This document shows, one piece after another, positions 7,947 to 15,172 of a stretch of DNA of 32,060 nucleotides. The stretch lies in contig JAIQZU010000072.1 in the NCBI GenBank assembly GCA_021776915.1, positions 1 to 32,060 of the forward strand. Direction: 5' to 3'. This DNA comes from Candidatus Scalindua sp. Lineage in GTDB: Bacteria; Planctomycetota; Brocadiia; Brocadiales; Scalinduaceae. Every line of letters starts with the position of its first letter. The stretch's first letter is position 1. Made by a program: the position numbers and the translations under genes. Under the pieces are notes generated by a model, which was not told the origin of the DNA, made no database searches, and saw nothing but the letters and a program-made list of their open reading frames with translations.

Positions 7947-8303
7947 TTAATAGTCCGCCACCAAAGTCGTCAAGGTCATACTGGTCTGTCCGCTCTTTAC
8001 ATTCCATGCCGCCGTTACATCCACCTGCATAGGATTTTGGCCCTCAGCCACATCTACTGTTACATTGAAATTTGAAAAATTAGCATCCGCCGTGGGCCCG
8101 CTGTCAGCTAAGCTGGCAAAGTCAGTATTCTTTATTTCCTCCATCTTTGCCCGGGCAATGCTTAAAGCCAAATCCACATTCTCAACATCTGCGGAAACAA
8201 ATATCCCCGTACTAATTGCCCTGGATATGGCAATTACGCCAACTGTGAGAATAATTAAGGTAATAAGGACTTCCAGTAATGTGAAACCTCGTCTCTTGAA
8301 CAT
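7947..8303 (-). CDS. PilV/GspI-like minor pseudopilin
   Basis: The ATG at 8303 with GGAGAG just upstream is preferred over a GTG at 8327, which would add eight unlikely residues. The 118-aa product begins MFKRRG-FTLLEVLITLIILTVGV, a class III prepilin leader cleaved after Gly6 with Glu at +5. The hydrophobic helix continues to about residue 32, followed by a small domain. The helix sequence and size fit GspI/PilV minor pilins. A GxxExxY gene lies between it and the next pilin gene downstream. Confidence 0.8.
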   Translation of the reverse strand: MFKRRGFTLLEVLITLIILTVGVIAISRAISTGIFVSADVENVDLALSIARAKMEEIKNTDFASLADSGPTADANFSNFNVTVDVAEGQNPMQVDVTAAWNVKSGQTSMTLTTLVADY

Positions 8304-8342
8304 CTCTCTCCACTCTTTTATGACCACTATTCACCGACTTAA

Positions 8343-8612
8343 AAAACAGGTTATAGGCCAATTGAATATTTTCGATTGTATATTGTTGATTTTAGATTTA
8401 TTTTCTTTTTCTGACTTTCAGTGAGTAGGATGGGTCCGCCCTATGGAGTAATACAGTAGCTCTACTCCACAGGGCTTGACCCATCAAGCCCCTACGATTA
8501 ATATTATTGTTGGGTCTGCTTCGCTTGACCCAACCTACGTTTATTTTATTCCTCCGAACTCTCCACTCCGAACTATTAAATCGCCAATCATAAATCTTCA
8601 ATATTCAATTTT
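8343..8612. repeat. Gap with AT-rich word tracts and GTAG REP cluster
   Basis: Outer parts are GATTGTATATTGTTGATT (left) and AATCGCCAATCATAAATC (right). The centre, 8425-8539, holds several GTAG hairpins. On the minus strand these are GTAGGTTGGGTC...GACCCAA and GTAGGGGCTTGA-TGGG-TCAAGCCC. On the plus strand there is GTAGGATGGGTC. A 67-codon open frame across it is made only of these repeats. Confidence 0.6.
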
Positions 8613-9092
8613 CTACGGTTGTGTATCCTGACTCATATTAGAGACATAGATACAGCTTGAACCATTTGTTTCAACAACGGCATCGCTCGTAATAACGGCG
8701 CTCCCGTTTTCACCTGGACCTGCAGAATAAATAATATAGTACTTGCTGTTGGTTCCGCCCATTACATATACATAATCAGCTCCGGTAGTACTGAATGGGT
8801 CTGTAGGCACAGAATCTGTTAAGCTGGGCATAATGCGAGGCACTTGAGCATTTAAGGCAGTCTGAAGGGCGGCGGAACCGGTGGCTGGATATGTGTTGTT
8901 ATTATGAGTGTAGTAACTTTCTACCGCAGTCTGAAGCGTCCTTAAATCACCCTTTGCCTTGGCGATGTTTCCCTCATCCTGCATGCCCTTGAAGCGCGGA
9001 ATCGCTATCCCAATCAAAATAGAAATCACTGCAATTACTATTAAAAGCTCGATCAACGTAAACCCCGTTTGAAACTTCTGTTTTCTATACAT
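8613..9092 (-). CDS. Major type IV pilin / GspG-like pseudopilin
   Basis: A 159-aa prepilin. The leader MYRKQKFQTG is followed by FTLIELLIVIAVISILIGIA, with cleavage after Gly10, Phe+1 and Glu+5. The N-terminal alpha-helix contains GDLRTLQTAVESYYTHNN. Then comes VPTDPF, a segment typical of GspG major pseudopilins and short pilins that often coordinate calcium. The C-terminus has one visible Cys, so there is no disulfide loop as in classical PilA. An AAAGGAGG site lies 9 nt before the ATG, the best site in the pilus cluster, in keeping with high expression. Confidence 0.85.
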   Translation of the reverse strand: MYRKQKFQTGFTLIELLIVIAVISILIGIAIPRFKGMQDEGNIAKAKGDLRTLQTAVESYYTHNNNTYPATGSAALQTALNAQVPRIMPSLTDSVPTDPFSTTGADYVYVMGGTNSKYYIIYSAGPGENGSAVITSDAVVETNGSSCIYVSNMSQDTQP

Positions 9093-9111
9093 AATTACGC
9101 CTCCTTTTTCT

Positions 9112-9200
9112 TCCGTAGGGCAACCCTTTAGAGTTGCTTACCCGCCTGGATGCTGTCGGACGGGTCTGGCAGGTAGCAAGGCTAAAGCCTTACCCTACGT
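9112..9200. repeat. GTAG-type REP pair
   Basis: One end is GTAGGGCAACCCTTTAGAGTTGC on the plus strand. The other is GCAAGGCTAAAGCCTTACCCTAC, whose complement is GTAG plus hairpin. The interior carries a GACGGGTCTGGCAGG insertion. It lies upstream of the major pilin gene. Confidence 0.7.
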
Positions 9201-9261
9201 CAAATTGTTTTCTGCGTTTAATATAGAGCCTTTTCATTTCATTAGCCATAATTAGCGCTCC

Positions 9262-9471
9262 CTACTTCGACATGACAACAAACCACAAAAAGATAGCCAA
9301 TATCAAAAACATAATCCCCATCGGCCTTCGCCATGAATGCACCTTTTCATCCATTCTAAACACTAATTGATTTGCTAATCTAGCAATTTTTTCAAACGTC
9401 TCTGGCGTAAGTAAAAGAATCGAACCAAATACAAGAAATAATATCGTCGCAAAAATCAAAAATATCTCCAT
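9262..9471 (-). CDS. Small protein with two membrane helices, unknown function
   Basis: A 69-aa protein with hydrophobic segments at residues about 2-22 and 50-67. They are separated by a basic amphipathic stretch (PETFEKIARLANQL... WRRPMG). The Shine-Dalgarno site AAAGGAGG is excellent and the spacing is right, so it is very probably translated. It sits between pilC and the major pilin gene in the same direction. I do not recognise a family. A role at the pilus platform is only a guess from position. Confidence 0.65.
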   Translation of the reverse strand: MEIFLIFATILFLVFGSILLLTPETFEKIARLANQLVFRMDEKVHSWRRPMGIMFLILAIFLWFVVMSK

Positions 9472-9494
9472 TTTTACCTCCTTTCTTTTTCAAA

Positions 9495-10709
9495 CTAATG
9501 TCTCAAAATCTTCATCATATCAAAGATGGGTAGTAACATTGACGCCATAATAAAACCTACAAGACCGCCAATTATGACCAGGAATAATGGCTCTATGACA
9601 GACGTTAATTTCTTTATGGCATATCCTGTATACATATCATAAAAATCTGAAATTTTACTTAGCAACTCGCCCAGATTGCCTGTTTCCTCTCCTACCGAGA
9701 TCATCTGAACCGTATCCGGAGGAAACTCCTCGCTTATTTTTAGACTCTCGCTTATCCTTCCCCCCTCCTTGACGGAACTGCGTGTGTTTTCAATAACACG
9801 CGCTAAGACCTCATTCCCCACCACCGCCTTCGCTATATCTAATGATTCCAGGATTAAGACCCCGCTTGCTACAAGACTACTTAACGTCCTTGCAAATCGG
9901 GATATTGCAACTTTTCGAGACAATGGACCGATTATGGGCATTCTCAATTTAAATTTATCAAAGATTAGTCTCCCTCTTTTAGTCTTTAAATAATATCTTA
10001 TACACAGCCAACCTGCCATAATAAGTAATACGGGTAAATACCAGTAATGCTTAATCCCTGTTCCAACACTATAAAGGATTAGCGTAGGCATGGGTAAACT
10101 TATGCCTGTTTTAATAAAAATTTCAGCAAACTGGGGGATGACAAATGTAACTACAAAAATAGTGACCGCTATGCCGGCGAATAAGAGTATAATCGGATAG
10201 AAAATCGCTCCTCTTACCTTTTGTCTCAAATCCTGCTGCTGCTCACAAAAAATGGCGTATCTTGCTAAGATAGTATCTAATTTCCCACTGGCTTCCCCGG
10301 CCTTTACCATGCTTAAAAACAACTTAGGAAATATGCGGGGATGTCTTGCTAATGCCTGCGAAAGACTATCTCCTGCTTCAATATTCCTTGAGACACCGCC
10401 AATAACCTCTTTTAACCTCTTATTTTCAATCTGTTTGTTGAGTGTGCTTAAACTGCTTGAGATGCTTATGCCTGCGTTTATCAAATTAGAAAGTTGAATA
10501 TTAAACATGATCATATCTTCGGCTCTGATTCTTTCAAATCTTTCAAATACCGATTTTATCTTAAGCCCGGGGATGGCTTCCACAACCCTGGTGACCATAT
10601 ATCCCATTCTATGAAGTTTTTCCGTAAGCTCATCTTTGTTAGCAGCATCCATGGCGCCCTTGACTAACTTACCGGTTGCATCACGTGCTTTGTAAATGTA
10701 TGTAGGCAT
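9495..10709 (-). CDS. pilC: PilC/GspF inner-membrane platform protein
   Basis: A 404-aa protein of the T2SSF family, the polytopic base on which pilins are inserted and extracted, working with the PilB ATPase. It begins MPTYIYKARDATGKLVKG, the usual PilC N-terminus. It has two repeated cytoplasmic helical domains (about residues 65-190 and 270-395). Each contains the family pattern around E-A-G/E-E-T-G (VKAGEASGKLD near 135 and ISVGEETGNLGELL near 335) and is followed by membrane helices (about 165-190, 220-238, 375-398). Its length is normal for the family. It follows pilB after a 380-bp repeat-filled gap. Confidence 0.95.
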   Translation of the reverse strand: MPTYIYKARDATGKLVKGAMDAANKDELTEKLHRMGYMVTRVVEAIPGLKIKSVFERFERIRAEDMIMFNIQLSNLINAGISISSSLSTLNKQIENKRLKEVIGGVSRNIEAGDSLSQALARHPRIFPKLFLSMVKAGEASGKLDTILARYAIFCEQQQDLRQKVRGAIFYPIILLFAGIAVTIFVVTFVIPQFAEIFIKTGISLPMPTLILYSVGTGIKHYWYLPVLLIMAGWLCIRYYLKTKRGRLIFDKFKLRMPIIGPLSRKVAISRFARTLSSLVASGVLILESLDIAKAVVGNEVLARVIENTRSSVKEGGRISESLKISEEFPPDTVQMISVGEETGNLGELLSKISDFYDMYTGYAIKKLTSVIEPLFLVIIGGLVGFIMASMLLPIFDMMKILRH

Positions 10710-10831
10710 CTTGTTTAATTAGATATTGTCTATTTTTGATTGTCTATTGTTGATTGTTGATTTTAGATTTATTCAATTTTCTTTTTTGAGTTGTTTTCCT
10801 TGTTGTGATAGATTAATATTTTAGTTCGGAG

Positions 10832-10916
10832 TTTGGAGTGCAGTGAGCGCCTGCCCGCCAATTCTTAGGGAGGGTGTCACTGCTTTAATACACATCGTCA
10901 CGGACGATGCACTCCA
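10832..10916. repeat. GGAG-type BIME joined to a gene remnant
   Basis: TTTGGAGTGCAGTGAGCG starts the first unit, with a CCTGCCCGCCAATTCTTAGG tip insertion identical to the one at 3121-3140. The second unit is CATCGTCACGGACGATG-CACTCC. It is attached at the same base to a four-helix-bundle gene start as in the copy at 3102-3268. Confidence 0.8.
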
Positions 10917-10972
10917 AAAACGCATCTATGAGCAAATTCCTTTGTTCTTTTCTTTAGTTCTTTAGCATCCAT
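10917..10972 (-). pseudogene. Second 5' remnant of a four-helix-bundle protein gene
   Basis: The ATG at 10972, with TGGAG upstream, opens MDAKELKKRTKEFAHRC and then runs into the BIME after about 18 codons. It is nearly identical to the remnant at 3212-3268 and is cut at the same codon. The pair therefore moved as one unit or arose by duplication of a joined gene-BIME segment. Confidence 0.6.
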
Positions 10973-11089
10973 TCTTTCTCCACAATCGATTGAGACTGAT
11001 GATTATCGTTTGAACCCCCCAATAATTAACCCCCCCCCCCAAATACAATCGCCAATCGCCAATCAACAATAATCAATCGTCAATTCTTT

Positions 11090-12898
11090 CTATCCTTCCT
11101 GCGTCACGCGCAGCACCTCCTCAACCGTGGTTAGTCCATCCCTGACCTTTTGAATCCCATCTTCCTTTAAGTTTATCATTCCCGAGATTACGGCCTGCTT
11201 CTTAATTTCTTCCTGAGAAACTTTGGCAATGGTTAAATTACGTGTCTTTTCGTCCGGAATCATCAATTCTAAAATACCAATCCTGCCCTTATAACCGGTA
11301 TTCATACATTTAGAGCAGCCTTTTCCTCTATAAAACTTTATCCCTCTCTCCGAGCCAGAGGTTTCTACTGAGCCGGAGGCGTCCCTCTCTCCGAGCCAGA
11401 GGCTCTTCTGAGCCGGAGGCGTCTCTCTCTCCGAGCCAGAGGCTCTACTGAGCCGGAGGCGTCCTTCATCAAGCAACCCTATATCCTTAAGCTGTTCTTT
11501 TGTAGGTGTGTAACTTTCTTTGCATTCAGCACAAATTGTCCTGACGAGCCTTTGTGCCAGGACCCCGATAACTGATGAGGAGACCAGAAATGGCTCAATC
11601 CCCATGTCAATCATCCTCGTTATTGCGCTTGCGGCATCGTTTGTATGAAGCGTGGAAAAGACCAGGTGTCCGGTTAACGCAGCATGAACTGCAATCTCGG
11701 CGGTCTCAAAATCCCTGATCTCACCAACCATTATGATATCAGGATCCTGCCTCAAGATTGACCGCAACCCATTGGCAAATGTCAGGGTTGCCTTCGGATT
11801 TATCTGAATCTGCCTGATACCTGCAAGCTTATATTCAACAGGGTCTTCAATGGTTATGATATTCTTATCAACCGTATTTATCTTATCCAGGGAAGAGTAT
11901 AGTGTGGTGGTCTTCCCGCTCCCCGTTGGACCGGTAATTAAGATTATGCCATACGGGCGGAAAATAAGTTTCTGATACTTTTTTAAAACCTCCTTAGAAA
12001 ACCCTAATTGGCTGAGCCCTAAAAGAGCGCTTGATACATCTAAGAGACGCAATACAACATTTTCTCCATATATTGTAGGTATGCAGGAAACACGGATATC
12101 AATCTCTCTGCCTTCCATCTTAATGGTTAACCTTCCATCCTGTGGAATCCTTCTTTCGGCAATATCCAAACCTGCCATTATCTTTATCCTGGATATTATT
12201 GCAGATTGAAGATGTTTAGGGAGAGAGGGCGCTTCGCGCAGCATGCCGTCAACTCTGAATCTTGTCTTAAGCGCTTCTTCTTCCGGCTCTATATGTATAT
12301 CGCTCGCCCCTTCGTGAGCAGCCCTCATAACAATTAGATTCACTAATTTTATGACTACAGGCTCTTCAACAATTCCTTCCAGCTTCTTAATGTCTACCTC
12401 TTTTCCTTCTTTTATGCCGAGTTTATCTTCATCAATAGATTTGATTAATTCCTTCATAGTCCCTTTTGCGCCGTAATGTTCATCTAAGGCCTTCTTTATC
12501 TCAGCCTCTGTTGCTACAGCAGGCTCGATAATTAAATTTGTCTTTATCCTTACCTCATCTAAAGCAAATATATTCCATGGGTCAACCATTGCGCAGGTGA
12601 GGCGATTTCCTATTTTTAATACGGGAATAAGCTCGTGTTTTCTGGCTAATCCCTCAGGCACCAGCTCAATTATCCCGGGATCTACCAAATAGTTGCTTAA
12701 TTCAATCCTGGGCAGGCCCAGTTTGCCGCTTAAAAGCGCTACTAAGTCCTCTTCAGCAATCATGCCCATCTTAACAAGAACCTGCCTTAAGCGAAGACCC
12801 TGTCGTCTCCCTTCTGACTCCGCCTGCTCAAGCTGTTCAGAAGTTATAATCCCCTCTTCTATTAAACCTTCACCTAAGGATTTCTTTTGTTTCAACAT
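11090..12898 (-). CDS. pilB: PilB/GspE pilus assembly ATPase
   Basis: A 602-aa hexameric cytoplasmic ATPase that drives pilus extension. Residues about 8-145 are an MshEN/T2SSE N-terminal domain. The motor domain has Walker A GPTGSGKT (323-330), an Asp box near EDPVEY (351-356), Walker B DPDIIMVGEIRD (385-396) and His box STLHTND (415-421). A zinc-type tetracysteine site is formed by C456/C459 and C528/C531. Residues about 477-519, between the two Cys pairs, are an extra low-complexity insertion made from three tandem DNA repeats, each read in a different frame. The family normally has about 25 residues there. The motor looks intact. GGAGG lies upstream of the ATG. Confidence 0.95.
   Translation of the reverse strand: MLKQKKSLGEGLIEEGIITSEQLEQAESEGRRQGLRLRQVLVKMGMIAEEDLVALLSGKLGLPRIELSNYLVDPGIIELVPEGLARKHELIPVLKIGNRLTCAMVDPWNIFALDEVRIKTNLIIEPAVATEAEIKKALDEHYGAKGTMKELIKSIDEDKLGIKEGKEVDIKKLEGIVEEPVVIKLVNLIVMRAAHEGASDIHIEPEEEALKTRFRVDGMLREAPSLPKHLQSAIISRIKIMAGLDIAERRIPQDGRLTIKMEGREIDIRVSCIPTIYGENVVLRLLDVSSALLGLSQLGFSKEVLKKYQKLIFRPYGIILITGPTGSGKTTTLYSSLDKINTVDKNIITIEDPVEYKLAGIRQIQINPKATLTFANGLRSILRQDPDIIMVGEIRDFETAEIAVHAALTGHLVFSTLHTNDAASAITRMIDMGIEPFLVSSSVIGVLAQRLVRTICAECKESYTPTKEQLKDIGLLDEGRLRLSRASGSERETPPAQKSLWLGERDASGSVETSGSERGIKFYRGKGCSKCMNTGYKGRIGILELMIPDEKTRNLTIAKVSQEEIKKQAVISGMINLKEDGIQKVRDGLTTVEEVLRVTQEG
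11342..11470. repeat. Three tandem 40-bp repeats inside pilB, in frame
   Basis: The unit is a CTCTCCGAGCC-AGAGGCTC core, then TACTGAGCCGGAGGCG, repeated three times (lengths about 41, 40 and 40 bp). GAGCC/GGCTC pairs let each unit fold. Because 40 is not a multiple of three, the copies are read in three frames: GRLRLSRASGSERE, TPPAQKSLWLGER and DASGSVETSGSERG. All are open. One copy of the same unit sits in cheA. Confidence 0.85.
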
Positions 12899-12929
12899 TA
12901 TTCCCGTCCTCCGGTCGGGTGTAAGAAAT

Positions 12930-13049
12930 AGCCAATTGAATGTTGTCTATTTTTGATTGCCAGTAGTCATTAGTCATTCGTTTGCCAATAGTACTAATAT
13001 AACTATTTAGTTTCTTGTGAGTTGTTTCCATATTGATGGGGTCAGATTT
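12930..13049. other. AT-rich word tract upstream of pilB
   Basis: GCCAATTGAATGTTGTC and TTTTTGATTGCCAGTAG words, like those before pilC, the PilV-like gene and the CheY-like gene, but without the mirrored partner tract. I see no gene and no convincing promoter. Confidence 0.3.
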
Positions 13050-14516
13050 CTATTCTCCTCCAATACCTTCTGGCAAATAAATCGTGAACGTTGTCCCTTT
13101 TCCTTCTTCACTCTCTAAACTCATTGTTCCACCATGATTTTCAATGATTTCGTATGATGTACTTAAGCCCAGGCCTGTCCCCTTGCCCTCTTTCTTGGTG
13201 GTAAAAAATTGTTTAAATATCCTGTCCCGGTTTTCTTTCGCAATGCCACAGCCCGTATCCTTAAATCTTATTCTTACAAATGAATACTCTTCATTTTGTA
13301 TTACCTGCGTACTGATCGTTAACGTACCACCCTCCGGCATGGCATCTCTCGCATTAGTTATCATATTTAGAAATACCTGTCTTAATTTATCACTATTTGC
13401 CTTAATCCCTGGCAACCCATCTTCAAATCTCTTTAAAAATCCTATGTTTTTTAATCTCATATCAGGTTCGAGTATGGATAATACCTTTTCCAATAAACTA
13501 TTTACATCAACCTCTTCATTTATGCCTTCTACCTTCCTTGAAAATCCCAACAATCCATCTGAAATCTTTGCAATACGCTTAGTCTCCTCTAGTATCGATT
13601 TCAAGTCTTTTTCTGTTTGTGAACCCTTTTCAGCCTTCATCAATAATAATTGCACATGGGATGAAATAATGTTTACCGGATTTAAGACCTCATGATATAT
13701 ACCTGCCGTCAGTCGTCCGAGAGACGCCATTTTATCCGATATCCTTAATTTTTCCTCTGTCTGCTTGCTTTCGGTCACGTCTCTTGCAATATGTACAATA
13801 CCATTTAATTTTCCTGACTTATCAAACTTTGGAAAGCACGACATCGAGAAAATGCGACCCATACAATCTTCCTCTTCCCTTTCAGACTTTAATGACTCCT
13901 TACACCTTACGAATGGACATGTTGGCCAGGGTTCATTACGACTATGAAAGACCTCATAGCATTTCTTCCCGATAATGTCTTCAAGTTTAACATTCAGTTT
14001 ATCGGAAAACGCCTTGTTGCACCTGATGATGTTAAAGTCTGTATCGTGTATAGAAATCGGGTCTGGAATGGAATCAAATGTGCTTTCCCAATCTCTCTTC
14101 GCATCCTCTATTTGTCGAGGCAATTTGAAGTTATCAAGTAGTAATGTTTGTTTTTTCTGGACTCTTTTAATAGTTGCTGTCAAGTTTGACATTTCAAATG
14201 GCTTGAAGAGAAAGAAAAAGGCATTTCCGGTAATCGCCTCTATTACATTTTTAGCTTCTGCATATTCACTAAAAACGATTACCTCTGTATAAGGAGAGAT
14301 ATTTCTAATTTTCTCAAGGGCATTAACTCCTTCCATATCAGGCGCCTTCATGTCTAGCAATACGATATTAAAAGAGGAATCTTTTATCTTCTTTATACCA
14401 TCCTCTGTATTATGAGTTGTCTCTGTTAAAAAGCCTTCTGATTTAAGGGAATCCCTTAAGCCTTCACAAAGGGGCTTGTCATCGCCGATTATGAGTATTT
14501 CTGGTTTATCATTCAT
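13050..14516 (-). CDS. Receiver-PAS-histidine kinase (NtrB-type core)
   Basis: A 488-aa signalling protein with an N-terminal receiver domain (1-120; D55 as phospho-acceptor, K105 in LFKPFE). The switch Thr is replaced by Ser in VIVFSEY. A PAS domain follows (about 140-250), containing a Cys-rich PTCPFVRC stretch. Then comes a HisKA domain with H275 in AGIYHEVLNPVN (the NtrB/ZraS style) and a HATPase_c domain with N-box MITNARDAM, DTGCGIA and GKGTGLGLS. No membrane segment is present, so it is cytoplasmic. The receiver is on the input side, so another kinase may control it. It overlaps the preceding CheY-like gene by ATGA (4 bp), which implies translational coupling. pilB lies downstream. Confidence 0.9.
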   Translation of the reverse strand: MNDKPEILIIGDDKPLCEGLRDSLKSEGFLTETTHNTEDGIKKIKDSSFNIVLLDMKAPDMEGVNALEKIRNISPYTEVIVFSEYAEAKNVIEAITGNAFFFLFKPFEMSNLTATIKRVQKKQTLLLDNFKLPRQIEDAKRDWESTFDSIPDPISIHDTDFNIIRCNKAFSDKLNVKLEDIIGKKCYEVFHSRNEPWPTCPFVRCKESLKSEREEEDCMGRIFSMSCFPKFDKSGKLNGIVHIARDVTESKQTEEKLRISDKMASLGRLTAGIYHEVLNPVNIISSHVQLLLMKAEKGSQTEKDLKSILEETKRIAKISDGLLGFSRKVEGINEEVDVNSLLEKVLSILEPDMRLKNIGFLKRFEDGLPGIKANSDKLRQVFLNMITNARDAMPEGGTLTISTQVIQNEEYSFVRIRFKDTGCGIAKENRDRIFKQFFTTKKEGKGTGLGLSTSYEIIENHGGTMSLESEEGKGTTFTIYLPEGIGGE

Positions 14517-14890
14517 TTTTCAATCTCCAAAAATTCTTTAATCTTTGAAAGCAGGGCTTGTGATTCAAATGGCTTCGTAATATATGCATCGGCGCCTACT
14601 TCCTTACCTAAAGTAATATCAGCTTCCTGGGCTTTAGCCGTAAACAAAATTATAGGAATTTTGTTATACCGTACATCGGCCTTGAGCAATCCGCAAACCT
14701 TGTATCCATCCATCCTGGGAAGCATAAGGTCTAAAATAATTAGATCCGGATTTTCTCTCCTGGCTGCTTCAAACGCTTCCTGGCCATCATAGGCAGCGAT
14801 AACTTCATAGCCATTTGCTTCTAACCTCATCTTCACCATATCAACCAATTGTTTCTCATCATCGACAACTAATATCCTCTTTTTTGTCAT
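14513..14890 (-). CDS. Stand-alone CheY-like response regulator
   Basis: A 125-aa single receiver domain. The acidic pocket is D10/D11/E12, the phospho-acceptor D54 (LDLMLPRMDG), the switch Thr84 and the conserved K106 (TKPFES). There is no output domain, so it must act by protein contact or as a phospho-relay step. The 4-bp overlap with the receiver-PAS-kinase gene suggests the two are a pair. GGGGGA lies 8 nt before the ATG. The upstream gap is filled with AT-rich word tracts. Confidence 0.9.
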   Translation of the reverse strand: MTKKRILVVDDEKQLVDMVKMRLEANGYEVIAAYDGQEAFEAARRENPDLIILDLMLPRMDGYKVCGLLKADVRYNKIPIILFTAKAQEADITLGKEVGADAYITKPFESQALLSKIKEFLEIEK

Positions 14891-14911
14891 TGAACATTCC
14901 CCCTCGTAAGG

Positions 14912-15103
14912 TCAATTGAATATTGTATATTTTCGATTGTCTATTGTTGATTTATGATTGTTGATTGTATATTGTCGATTGTTCTTCCCTCAAGCATCGA
15001 GTATTCAGCATCCAGCATCCAGCATCTTCTTCAAGCTTCTTGCTAAACCCTCGTTCATTTAATTCCTTTTTCAATATTCAATCGCCAATCAACAATCTTA
15101 AAT
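14912..15103. other. Mirrored AT-rich word tracts
   Basis: GATTGTCTATTGTTGATT repeats (about 14935-14985) face CAATCGCCAATCAACAATC (about 15078-15097), and the intervening 90 bp includes GCATCCAGCATCCAGCATC. The arrangement matches the pilB-pilC and pilin gaps. No gene is present. Confidence 0.4.
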
Positions 15104-15105
15104 CT

Positions 15106-15156
15106 ATACATTGACACCCTCCCTAAGGATTGGCGGGCAGGCGGTCACTGCACTCC
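15106..15156. repeat. Half GGAG BIME with tip insertion
   Basis: ATACATTGACACCCTCCC, then TTGGCGGGCAGGCGGTCACTG and CACTCC: a single REP unit whose tip carries the CCTCCCTAAGGATTGGCGGG palindrome seen in other copies. Confidence 0.65.
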
Positions 15157-15172
15157 AAAAAACTATCTTCCC

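Larger units (their letters stand above)
10720..11090. other. pilB-pilC gap: AT-rich tracts, repeats, poly-C run
   Basis: The pilC side has GATTGTCTATTGTTGATT words and the pilB side AATCGCCAATCAACAATAAT words, in mirrored orientation. Between them lie a GGAG BIME, a four-helix-bundle gene start and an 11-nt run of C (11030-11040). The homopolymer is not in any gene, so phase variation of a protein is not expected. Confidence 0.5.

Noticed and set aside
8398-8601. 67-codon minus-strand open frame between the PilV-like gene and the major pilin
   Set aside because: Its sequence is entirely GTAG REP hairpins and AT-rich word tract. The translation has no domain character and no convincing ribosome site.
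11030-11040. Poly-C run as a phase-variation switch
   Set aside because: It lies after the pilB stop codon and well before pilC, outside any reading frame. A promoter-spacing role cannot be supported from sequence alone, and long C runs are also prone to sequencing error.
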